Positions 43,723 through 51,850 of a DNA stretch of 64,000 nt are shown in pieces. The notes beneath the pieces are model-generated. The model ran no database searches and was not told where the DNA came from. It saw nothing but the letters and a program-made list of their open reading frames with translations. Position 1 is the stretch's first letter, and each line of letters opens with the position of its first letter. A program made the position numbers and the translations under genes. The DNA is from a virus: IMG/VR virus record IMGVR_UViG_3300035698_021037, positions 1-64,000 of that record. The stretch is one strand, 5' to 3'.

Positions 43723-45336
43723 TCAGCTACAGGTCAAAGATACAGGCCAGACGCGCACATGAACTTCGCCGCACGCCGCACCGGAATGAGATAGAAAGTT
43801 ACCGTAAACTGTTTCTTCAGAAGGCGCTACTGAAAGTAACATCGTAGGAGTGTCTTGACATCCGGCTTTCAGCGCCGTGCCGGCTTCCGATACTTCAACA
43901 TATTCTATTTCCGGACTCAACTCAATATAGATCAAGTAGGTGGTATGTGGAGCTATCACATTTCTGAGATAACGAAGACATAAAACGCCGGGAGCGTCTG
44001 CAGAAAACGCCGACGCGTTGAGACGAATAAGAAACATGTTGTTGGCAAAGAAGTTCTCTACCAAGAATTGTACAGGATTAATCGTTGCTGGAAGATACTC
44101 CGCCGTAGTTTCGAGCGTAGGGTTGTCTCGTGTATCTAATAGTGCTGCAAGAGTTTGAGCGCCTTCTGTCTTACCGAGCGTCTGTGCGTCTGTCCAAAAC
44201 TTCTCCATGTCAGCCGGGAATCCAGATACTTCAAAAGTCACGATAGCTCGATTATCGGCGTCTAGTCCGCCATAATCAACCGTCACAGTTTTATTCTCAA
44301 AAACCAGCTCACCGTAATAGCCACCAGAAAGGAATTGCGGCCCAAGCGAGATTGAGGGGATGCTTGAGTAATCTGGATCGTTACCCGCGAGCTCAATGAC
44401 TTCAATATCACTCACCAAAGTATCACCGGCGTGAACAGTATCTTCCACGCTTACATCTACTGTAGCGGCAAGCGGGAATCGGTAGACGTTACAATTTGTG
44501 ATAACAAGTTTCGATTCAGTTTCGGTTCGAATAACTTTGACAACTTCTACAGCTTCTTCAACCATCGGAAGTCCGCTAAGGGCGGAAAGGAAACCTTGAA
44601 TGTACTCCATAGCCGGCCCAGCAACGAAAGATGACCAGAAAGAGTTGAGCAAATCACGATAAAAGTCGCTGGAGTTTAATCTCATTCCAATCGCGTAGCC
44701 AAACTGCGCGTATATTTGATCGAGATCCCACGCGCTGTTGTACAGCCATAAAGATACTTCCGTTTCCGTCTTATCACCAGTGACGTCGTCATAGGTTTCA
44801 ATTTGAGCGATGAGCGCGTCATTAAACGGATTTTCTCGGAACCTGATGATGTTCTTATCAAGATCTATTTCAAAATCCAGACCACCCGTCCACGTAACGC
44901 TTGGATAAATCACTCGATTAAGTATTTGATACCTACCCTGTTTAAGTCCGGCCGGCAGCGGAAACTCGTAAAGATTAGACGCCCCGGGTCCTCCATATTC
45001 GTAAACCTTTCCAACGGGACGAATAGGGTCGCTTCCATCCTGCGCCCCGTAGATAGCTCCCTCACCATAATAGAGAGGACGCGTGTTCATTTCACTCAGT
45101 TTGAGCGCTAGATGCGCCCAATTTTTCTTATGGAAAACAGGCACAGTAAATCGAGACAAGCAGGCTACTGTCTCCAGGAAATCAAGATAAGTTTGACCAT
45201 GAGACCATCCCTGGTGACGTAAATGAGACTGCAACTTATGCGCATCCTCGAAAAAATACGTCCAAAATGTACCGAGGGCGTGGAGTAGGTCGCTGCCTCT
45301 TCGAAAGTCGTCTGCTGGGTAGATGGGTTCTGTCAT
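43723..45336 (-). CDS. Baseplate-associated protein (hypothetical)
   Basis: 537 residues. The first 130 are helical and aromatic (LLHALGTFWTYFFEDAHKLQSHL; VPVFHKKNWAHLAL). The middle and end are beta-rich with immunoglobulin-like strand patterns (VYRFPLAATVDVSVEDTVHAGDTLVSDIEVIEL). It follows the baseplate J-like gene in the operon and precedes the fibre genes, which is where proteins joining wedge and fibres are often encoded. No family is recognised. No Shine-Dalgarno of usual spacing is seen. Confidence 0.6.
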   Translation of the reverse strand: MTEPIYPADDFRRGSDLLHALGTFWTYFFEDAHKLQSHLRHQGWSHGQTYLDFLETVACLSRFTVPVFHKKNWAHLALKLSEMNTRPLYYGEGAIYGAQDGSDPIRPVGKVYEYGGPGASNLYEFPLPAGLKQGRYQILNRVIYPSVTWTGGLDFEIDLDKNIIRFRENPFNDALIAQIETYDDVTGDKTETEVSLWLYNSAWDLDQIYAQFGYAIGMRLNSSDFYRDLLNSFWSSFVAGPAMEYIQGFLSALSGLPMVEEAVEVVKVIRTETESKLVITNCNVYRFPLAATVDVSVEDTVHAGDTLVSDIEVIELAGNDPDYSSIPSISLGPQFLSGGYYGELVFENKTVTVDYGGLDADNRAIVTFEVSGFPADMEKFWTDAQTLGKTEGAQTLAALLDTRDNPTLETTAEYLPATINPVQFLVENFFANNMFLIRLNASAFSADAPGVLCLRYLRNVIAPHTTYLIYIELSPEIEYVEVSEAGTALKAGCQDTPTMLLSVAPSEETVYGNFLSHSGAACGEVHVRVWPVSLTCS

Positions 45337-45362
45337 TTTAGTAACAGCGTTACTCCATTGTC

Positions 45363-47003
45363 TTAAATTTCAACGACGTCCACCGTCTCGAAATCTACTG
45401 AAATATTCGAGGGTACGGTTATAAACACCACGGTGCGGGATGAGACGCTATTTGTGTAGTCTATCGGAATTTCTAGAGCTGTATGCGCTCGATAGAGTAT
45501 TGACGATCCGTTTGGTTTATACAGCCTAGCTGATATCTCGATCGGGGATGCAATATACGCGTCGATTCCCAACACGTCCTTGACCGCAGCAATAATATCG
45601 GATGTTTCCAACACCCCGGAGCCAAACCCTATAGAGTTGATGGTATCCGCGATAATCTGTTGAATGGCCGATTCGCTAGGTTTTGCCGTACCTGTTCTAT
45701 ACTTAATGAGTAGAGACGCAGCCGTCCACGCTGGAATGGGCGCTCGTACTAAGTAATCCGCCTGAGGGTTACGTACCCCACGTTGATTGACGTAATCCTG
45801 CAACGTATCGATACCTGGTAGATACCACACGTCACAATAATATGTGGCCGTGGCGCCGACAACACCAGATGAATCTGGATCCTTGAAACGTACAACCGCT
45901 GTTTGATACCTGGAATAGGCGCTCTCCACAGAACTCTCTACATTGATATAAGGCGCAAACTCAGAGCTTTCCTGCGATACATCAGTTCCACGAGCTTGAT
46001 AAGTAACCTCTAAAGAGCCGGCAGAACTAGAGTCCTCGTAGACAGAAGAAAGAATGAGAAACCCAGGAGCGTCATCGCGCTCAATTCCAAATTGCCATTC
46101 CTTTGTAGTAACGTCAATCATTGTCGCTGTAACAGTTAGTGTCTTACGAATTGGGGCCTTTTGTGTCTGAACGTAAATATCTGCTTTGCCTCCATATCCG
46201 ATTCGAAAGATGTTATGCTTGTCTCGTAACATCTCCGCGTCTCCATAACCAACAATGGAGATTGATTCAATACCATCCAACTGATCTCGAAGTAACGCGG
46301 CTATGTGTTGCCGACCAGACAATACGCTGGCGGTAACTCCATTCTTTAGTTTAGAAACAAGCTCAGAGTTCGTTTCTTGCGCCAGGCCACTGGAGAAGTC
46401 CACAGCAGCTTCACTTAGAACCAGCGTTGCAGGGGCAGGGCTCATTGTTAAATCAACACCCTTCTCGATGTTGTAACCATCCCCTTCAGCAACAGCGATC
46501 ACAGGAATTGTAAACTCATAGGCGCCGTCATTACGTTGTATGATCAAACGCTCCGTAGCGCGAGTAACAGCTCCGGCGAGTGTGACTCCAATATACGTAG
46601 CCGCTGTCGTGAAAACGTAGCTTCCCGAGGTAAAAGTTGTACCATCGTTGATAATCGTTGTCTGCAGTGAGTTGATGATAATACGAACGTATCCCGTAGC
46701 CTTTGCCCCGGCGCTTCGATCAATAAGAAAGTTGGACATAATACCGTCCACGTAGCTCGAATCAGCAAGGGAAGGGTCGGCATTGATCGCAGCTAAAGAC
46801 ATGCTGCGTTGTAACGCCGCGATGTCCTGTTGTTCCAGCGCATGGAAAATAGCTGCGACTCGAATAAGAAGATCGTTCCAGACGCTACCCGTCTTGAGAT
46901 CAAGACTAGGATATTCATCTCCAAGAGTCTCACGGAGAAAGATCCTTGCCTGTTCAATCTCGTTGTCCGTTAACTTGCTGATATCAAATAGGGTTGTACT
47001 CAT
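45363..47003 (-). CDS. Baseplate J-like protein
   Basis: 546 residues with the layout of the baseplate J/gp47 family (T4 gp6 fold): helical start (IEQARIFLRETLGDEYPSLDLKTGSVWNDLLIRVAA), then IDRSAGAKATGYVRI and TTIINDGTTFTSGSYVFTT, the typical strand repeats, and a C-terminal YLVRAPIPAWTAASLLIKY region. It forms the inner ring of the baseplate wedge. It overlaps the gp25-like gene upstream (ATGA), as commonly seen in contractile-tail operons. Confidence 0.8.
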   Translation of the reverse strand: MSTTLFDISKLTDNEIEQARIFLRETLGDEYPSLDLKTGSVWNDLLIRVAAIFHALEQQDIAALQRSMSLAAINADPSLADSSYVDGIMSNFLIDRSAGAKATGYVRIIINSLQTTIINDGTTFTSGSYVFTTAATYIGVTLAGAVTRATERLIIQRNDGAYEFTIPVIAVAEGDGYNIEKGVDLTMSPAPATLVLSEAAVDFSSGLAQETNSELVSKLKNGVTASVLSGRQHIAALLRDQLDGIESISIVGYGDAEMLRDKHNIFRIGYGGKADIYVQTQKAPIRKTLTVTATMIDVTTKEWQFGIERDDAPGFLILSSVYEDSSSAGSLEVTYQARGTDVSQESSEFAPYINVESSVESAYSRYQTAVVRFKDPDSSGVVGATATYYCDVWYLPGIDTLQDYVNQRGVRNPQADYLVRAPIPAWTAASLLIKYRTGTAKPSESAIQQIIADTINSIGFGSGVLETSDIIAAVKDVLGIDAYIASPIEISARLYKPNGSSILYRAHTALEIPIDYTNSVSSRTVVFITVPSNISVDFETVDVVEI

Positions 47004-47485
47004 GTGATCGCTACCGTTACCGGATAGAAATATTCTCGGCTGTCGCCTGCTTCCGTAGTCAGGCGAACCCGCAGCATCAGCTTGTCGACTTCTATCGAAA
47101 AGTCGAGTAGCTCGATATCAATGAGTCGTTCATCATCCAGAATAGTTGGTACGTATCCGTTGGATTCCTCTGTTTCCCAGCGTGTGGAGAGCTTATCCAG
47201 GATCTGCGTAGCCGCCATACTGAACTTAGCCTGTACATCGGCCTCCGTACGCAAACCCCCTCTTTGTAACTCATAGAGAAAGGAACAGCCCATTGTAGGA
47301 TCGCCAGTGATGGAATCCTCGTCAGTTAGCAGCATCATGTAAAACAATTGAGCGACTTTCTGTGCGCCAGTTGTAATCTTTGCCGTATCTCCAAATTCTA
47401 TAGTGATACGGCTTTCTCCCTCAGGAAGTCCTCCCTGAAAGATCAAAAGGTCATTCAATCGTCCTGTGTAGTCTGATGTAACCAC
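47000..47485 (-). CDS. gp25/W-like baseplate wedge protein
   Basis: 161 residues from GTG 47485 (GGAG upstream). TGAQKVAQLFYMMLLTDEDSITGDPTMGCSFLYEL is close to the pattern around the conserved helix of T4 gp25 or P2 gpW proteins, and the end (LMLRVRLTTEAGDSREYFYPVTV) is a two-strand edge like the sheath-initiating handshake. It sits directly before the J-like gene, the standard order. It should help start sheath assembly. Confidence 0.65.
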   Translation of the reverse strand: MVTSDYTGRLNDLLIFQGGLPEGESRITIEFGDTAKITTGAQKVAQLFYMMLLTDEDSITGDPTMGCSFLYELQRGGLRTEADVQAKFSMAATQILDKLSTRWETEESNGYVPTILDDERLIDIELLDFSIEVDKLMLRVRLTTEAGDSREYFYPVTVAIT

Positions 47486-47493
47486 AAAATCTC

Positions 47494-47928
47494 CTAGTCA
47501 GATCCTCCAGCGCCCATTATACGTTTTAAGTAACCCATATAGCTAAGATACATCGGACCCTGCGCCAGAGACTCAGAGCCTCCAGTAGCAGCCCTATGCG
47601 CAATATCACGTATTCTCGTCCTATGTCGCGCGCGGTAGTGTCTTTCCATTGCGCCCAGCATATCAATAGCTAGGCAATCAAGGACCTCGTCACGTTTTTG
47701 CGCTGTTGGGTCCGATCTTGTAGCTTGAACGCGTATGCCGGCTTCATCACGATTGAAACAGTTATGGATAGCTACCGTATCCGCCGGCGCGGGATTACCT
47801 AATCCGCCGCTATCAAAGAAATCAGGCCATTCGCGACGAGACTTTGCCACGACCGCTCTGTCTATCTTGCCCATGTTTTCCATGATCCACTTGATCTTGG
47901 ATTCCATGTTTTTATCTATTACGCCCAT
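47494..47928 (-). CDS. Hypothetical protein next to the sigma factor
   Basis: 144 residues, basic, helical. VAKSRREWPDFFDSGGLGN near 25 and EVLDCLAIDMLGAMERHYRARHRTRIRDIAHRAATGG near 80-115 form a helix series reminiscent of small phage transcription regulators of the ArpU type, but the likeness is weak. It overlaps the end of the sigma-like gene by ten bases and so is made together with it. A regulatory partner of the sigma factor or a tail protein are both possible. Confidence 0.6.
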   Translation of the reverse strand: MGVIDKNMESKIKWIMENMGKIDRAVVAKSRREWPDFFDSGGLGNPAPADTVAIHNCFNRDEAGIRVQATRSDPTAQKRDEVLDCLAIDMLGAMERHYRARHRTRIRDIAHRAATGGSESLAQGPMYLSYMGYLKRIMGAGGSD

Positions 47929-48677
47929 AGACTCGTATCCTCAGGTATCTTGGACTGGATCTTTGCCGCACGCTGCGATGCAGCGGAGGATGTCATGTTT
48001 AATCGCTTTGCTATTTCTTGTGTGGATAAAATAGGCTTATCGTACATCCCCGTTTTCCACTCAAGTATTTGTTGATCGATCGGACCAAGGTCGAAGTGAA
48101 CGAGTTCTAAAGTGATTTGATTCGGATCCTCTTTTTGCGTCCCAGAGAATATGGGGATACCTTGTTCATCAAAAGCGGAGCCTTCGTAAGCCTCTGGACT
48201 ATCATATTTGGATAGGAGTCTTACACGGCGGGTAGAGAGCCCAGTGTTGTCAGCCATCTCTGCGTCTGAAGGCTCTCGTCCAAGTTCGTTTGTCAGGTTT
48301 CTACGTATAGATCCCATTCCGTATATCTCCCGGGACGCTTGTTCCGGGATACGAACACTTGTTCTCCTGCGGTGCGCGACACGATTAAGAGGTTGTAACT
48401 GAATCATTAGATACGTACGAAGTCGCGTACCGCTTGATGGGTTGTATTTTCCGAACGCTTTAATAGCCAACATTTTCGCTTGTGCTATAACCTGATCCTG
48501 CTGTCCTCTTGCATAAGACGTTGCTGCGCTGTTAAGTGTAGGCATCGACGCATTCACCAACGTATTCAGGGTGTCCTGATTAGGATTGGCTTTCCATCTA
48601 TCGAACTGCATATCCATATCGGATTTTACAGCTGGATTTTTGGACTGCATTTTATTTGCCTTGAGCGTAGGTTTCAT
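47919..48677 (-). CDS. Sigma-70-family RNA polymerase factor
   Basis: 252 residues. Region 2-like helices are at about 40-110 (FGKYNPSSGTRLRTYLMIQLQPLNRVAHRRRTSVRIPE). Region 3-like LTNELGREPSDAEMADNTGLS is near 125 and a C-terminal helix-turn-helix, LSTQEIAKRLNMTSSAASQRAAKIQ, near 215-240 corresponds to region 4.2. It would bind host RNA polymerase core and direct it to phage promoters. It is placed between the hub and wedge genes of the tail operon, so it is made with late proteins and could amplify late expression. Target promoters cannot be read from this window. Confidence 0.75.
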   Translation of the reverse strand: MKPTLKANKMQSKNPAVKSDMDMQFDRWKANPNQDTLNTLVNASMPTLNSAATSYARGQQDQVIAQAKMLAIKAFGKYNPSSGTRLRTYLMIQLQPLNRVAHRRRTSVRIPEQASREIYGMGSIRRNLTNELGREPSDAEMADNTGLSTRRVRLLSKYDSPEAYEGSAFDEQGIPIFSGTQKEDPNQITLELVHFDLGPIDQQILEWKTGMYDKPILSTQEIAKRLNMTSSAASQRAAKIQSKIPEDTSLWA

Positions 48678-48680
48678 ATC

Positions 48681-50582
48681 TTATCCTCCGGACTTTCCAG
48701 GCCTAAGCAACGGGCAACCATACCAGATGTTTTTAGCTTCGGTGAAAATAGGATGCGCTTCATGCATCATCGTGCCGCTTCCTTGCTCTTGCGCTGTACG
48801 AAGATGCGTGATAACAAATGAAGTTGTAGCTGAACCTGTTTGATCGCCAACGTTAATCGCGATGGCGACTTCATTTACTATTCCAAACAGATCTTGCTCA
48901 CTATACGAGGACAGCCTGTCTCCGATTCCGTGTAACTTTATTGTTGAACCAGGAGCTATATCGAATCGAAGTCGGCCGCTGATTGTTACACGACGAGCCG
49001 CGAATAACAGGTTTATCAATATCGTTTTCGCATAACGGGTGCCTATGTTGTAATTGTCCATGTCTTGAACTGGAGATGTTGTATCTCCTACTACTCTTCC
49101 ATTATAAACCTCAGTCGTCTCATCGGTATCTATCTCTATGTTTTTTTTCTTCAAATAAGTTGATGGAGAACCTGAGCCTTTTGATACAGCTTGGATGTGC
49201 AAGTCCTGCTCTGTCTCCGTAATTATAGTCAACTCTTCTTCACTAGCTCCCGCTATCCCTGTACCTATTTCATCTAAAGTGTCTATTTCAGGCACATAGC
49301 GTGGGGCGCCGTCTGGTGAGTTTGGAAGATTAACAGGTTTTTTGCCCTTAGCAGCTTGTTTACCTACACTCCTTCCAGCCTGGGTACCTGTTCCGTTACC
49401 AAGAAGCCAAGCTGGAGAATTGAAGAAACGAATAGCTCCAGCTCTAGCGGCTCCTGTTACTAATTTGCCTTCTTCATTAAGCGGCTCAATATCGTAGTAC
49501 CCAAAATACTGAAGCGCCGGTATGTAAGAGTTACCTACGCCTGTCACAGAGGGCACACTCGACGAGGGCATAAGCTTCACTCCCGTTGTAGGTTCTTTGG
49601 GTGAAGATAGCGACATATTGACTACAGAGTATTCATCATCGTGAATAATGCGCCAGACACGATTTCCCGCGAGCTGTGGGACAAGAGGTACTAGAAAAGC
49701 GTTACTAACGGTGGGTACAACGTGTACTAGAAACTGCTTACAAAATGCGAGCATCGCTTGCCAGATCGTTCCTCCGTACCACGTATTAATAAGAATTCCA
49801 GCTACATAGGTCGCAAGACCATTGTTAATCTTGGTTCCTACGATGTCCAGAGGAAGCTGTAACGGAGGAATTGGTACACCGAAATCTTCTGTATTGAAAT
49901 ACTGAAGCGCGTTCAATCCTCGTTCATTGGACGCGTCGCTTTCAGCGCCTCGTGTTTCTGGTCGCCAAATTGATTCGCTCATAAGCGTCGTTAACGCTTT
50001 TTTAAGCATGACCCACATATCACTATTTTGAATATTCAGGAACTGACGGGCTAGGGCAAGTCTGGCGTCAATATTTGTTCTCTCTTTATTGTTAGCGACA
50101 CCAGACGTTTGATTTACATTTCCAGGGTAACGCGGCGGGCCCATGAATCCGTTCATATCCGGATTAGAATATGAACGTGATGCGGTTACAGAGCCGTCCA
50201 TATCTACAAGCCAGCCTCTTGCCGCAAGTGTGAATCCGACAGTCTTACCGTCAGACGCGTAACCGGGATCCACGAGATATCCTTCGAAAATCTTAGTACC
50301 TTCGTCAGGCCATGTCGCTCCGCGAGGGGCTGCGCGGTCCTCAGGTTTCGCTGTTCCTGTAAAGTAAACGGAGATATCTTTGAACATATGCATTGCTTTG
50401 ATCGTATTATGAGCCTGGGCGTACTTCCCATCTGTTGTACGCCCTACAGCGAGACGCATCATCGCGGTAGGAATGCCGTCCAAAGCGTAACGGATCTCAA
50501 CGGCGACAAGATCAACAGGATGTTCAAATCCGTCAATCTCAGCCCATAATTTCAATTTTGACCAGTAGTATTTATGAGCCAC
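48681..50582 (-). CDS. Baseplate hub-like tail protein
   Basis: 633 residues. The beginning (KLKLWAEIDGFEHPVDLVAVEIRYALDGIPTAMMRLAVGR) and KIFEGYLVDPGYASDGKTVGFTLAARGWL near 95-130 are the strand pattern of gp27/gpD-type hub domains. Near the end RVTISGRLRFDIAPGSTIKLHG is an OB-like barrel entry found in such proteins. It probably forms the central ring below the tube. It overlaps the next upstream gene by 11 bases. Confidence 0.6.
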   Translation of the reverse strand: MAHKYYWSKLKLWAEIDGFEHPVDLVAVEIRYALDGIPTAMMRLAVGRTTDGKYAQAHNTIKAMHMFKDISVYFTGTAKPEDRAAPRGATWPDEGTKIFEGYLVDPGYASDGKTVGFTLAARGWLVDMDGSVTASRSYSNPDMNGFMGPPRYPGNVNQTSGVANNKERTNIDARLALARQFLNIQNSDMWVMLKKALTTLMSESIWRPETRGAESDASNERGLNALQYFNTEDFGVPIPPLQLPLDIVGTKINNGLATYVAGILINTWYGGTIWQAMLAFCKQFLVHVVPTVSNAFLVPLVPQLAGNRVWRIIHDDEYSVVNMSLSSPKEPTTGVKLMPSSSVPSVTGVGNSYIPALQYFGYYDIEPLNEEGKLVTGAARAGAIRFFNSPAWLLGNGTGTQAGRSVGKQAAKGKKPVNLPNSPDGAPRYVPEIDTLDEIGTGIAGASEEELTIITETEQDLHIQAVSKGSGSPSTYLKKKNIEIDTDETTEVYNGRVVGDTTSPVQDMDNYNIGTRYAKTILINLLFAARRVTISGRLRFDIAPGSTIKLHGIGDRLSSYSEQDLFGIVNEVAIAINVGDQTGSATTSFVITHLRTAQEQGSGTMMHEAHPIFTEAKNIWYGCPLLRPGKSGG

Positions 50583-51372
50583 TACGAACCTCTTCTATTC
50601 TATACGCTAACGCAAGAAGCGCTCCAGACAGCCGGTAAGGAATCAGAACGTGATAATTCCATAGTTCTCCGAAAGTCTTGTAAGGCTCGTCGTCACTAAA
50701 AAGTGAATCAATCTCTGATTGCATAGATTCACCGATCGAGGCAACTACATTCGGTAAGGTTATATTTGGAGAGAGCACGGATTCCAGAAGCCAACGACGG
50801 TCCGCTTTCCAAAGCTCGGCCGGCCCGCCAAGAATCCTTCCGAAGAAGTTATCTCCATTCCCATGTAGTGGGAAAAGGCTACTCTGTCCGCCAGACCACG
50901 TTACACCCGTTTCACGAGTTACTTTGCTATTGGAGTTGGTAACCATTACACGTTGCGTAGATTGTGTTACTACAGTCCAACGAAGACGCATCTTTCCATC
51001 CGCGTAGATGCGCTCAGGTTCGCCGGCGTAGTAAAGCTGTGTTGAATCCCCTGAGGAGATGCGTTGCGTGGTTATTCCATAGTTATAGTTGACCATGGAT
51101 CGGTTTAAGTCGTATGTAACTCTTGGATCTAACGCGGTCAGATAACTGGAAAACTCTGTTGAATGAATCATACGCATGTATTGCCAAAGTCGAAAATTCA
51201 AGAAATGATTATCTGGATTTGGACCAAATAGAGCAGACCATACGCCTCGCATTTGCAAGGGTAGCTCTATAGTATGGAAATCTTCGGGCACGTACTCTTC
51301 TCCGTAGAAATCCACACCAGGCCTCTCCGAGCCTTCTTGATTCAGTAGTAACGTTCTCACGTGATTGATCAT
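50572..51372 (-). CDS. Tail structural protein (hypothetical)
   Basis: 266 residues. A region NDPVSFSS is absent; visible features are YGEEYVPEDFHTIELPLQMRGVWSALFGPNPDN near the start, a beta-rich middle (KMRLRWTVVTQSTQRVMVTNSN) and a helical end. It is not recognised. It overlaps both neighbours by a few bases, lying between the tape measure side and the hub-like protein, a place where tail-tip and hub-adaptor proteins usually occur. Confidence 0.6.
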   Translation of the reverse strand: MINHVRTLLLNQEGSERPGVDFYGEEYVPEDFHTIELPLQMRGVWSALFGPNPDNHFLNFRLWQYMRMIHSTEFSSYLTALDPRVTYDLNRSMVNYNYGITTQRISSGDSTQLYYAGEPERIYADGKMRLRWTVVTQSTQRVMVTNSNSKVTRETGVTWSGGQSSLFPLHGNGDNFFGRILGGPAELWKADRRWLLESVLSPNITLPNVVASIGESMQSEIDSLFSDDEPYKTFGELWNYHVLIPYRLSGALLALAYRIEEVRSGS

Positions 51373-51845
51373 CGTTGAGATCCTGGAAGCGTGTTAATAG
51401 TAAATCGAAACCGATTAATGAGAAATTGCACGTCACTAGCCAATGCTTGAACACTCAACTCCGTCATGAATCCTGCGATGGTATAATTTCCAATTGTTAC
51501 GCTGACCGTATCATTCGTTCTAGCCAGTCGATAATTTCTGTAGTAGTCCATAACTTGTCTGAGTCCCGTACCCCCGGATTGTGATGTTTCACATTTCTGG
51601 GAGAAAGCGACACCGCTAAGTACGATAGAACCCATCTGATCACCGAAGACGTATACGTAAATGACGTCACGCAACGAGGCCATGAATTGTTGTTTTGTCG
51701 CCTGTCGGTATTCGATGTTGGTAATGATGACGTTACCATCAAATTCATCATTTTTTCCGGCGGACATAGATACTCTAGCAGGCGCTCCTCCAATTCCGGA
51801 GAGCACTGCAACTTTTCCAGGCGTCGATAGAAGAAGATCAGCCAT
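51369..51845 (-). CDS. Tail protein, probable tube- or hub-adaptor fold
   Basis: 158 residues, almost all beta: TPGKVAVLSGIGGAPARVSMSAG, FDGNVIITNIEYRQATKQQF, VIYVYVFGDQMGSIVLSGVAF and DTVSVTIGNYTIAGFMTELSVQA. The GSIVLSGVAF and NYTIAGFMTELSV strands resemble those of tube-like and hub-adaptor proteins of contractile tails. It directly follows the tape measure gene, where such adaptors are usual. Confidence 0.55.
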   Translation of the reverse strand: MADLLLSTPGKVAVLSGIGGAPARVSMSAGKNDEFDGNVIITNIEYRQATKQQFMASLRDVIYVYVFGDQMGSIVLSGVAFSQKCETSQSGGTGLRQVMDYYRNYRLARTNDTVSVTIGNYTIAGFMTELSVQALASDVQFLINRFRFTINTLPGSQR

Positions 51846-51850
51846 TTTGG

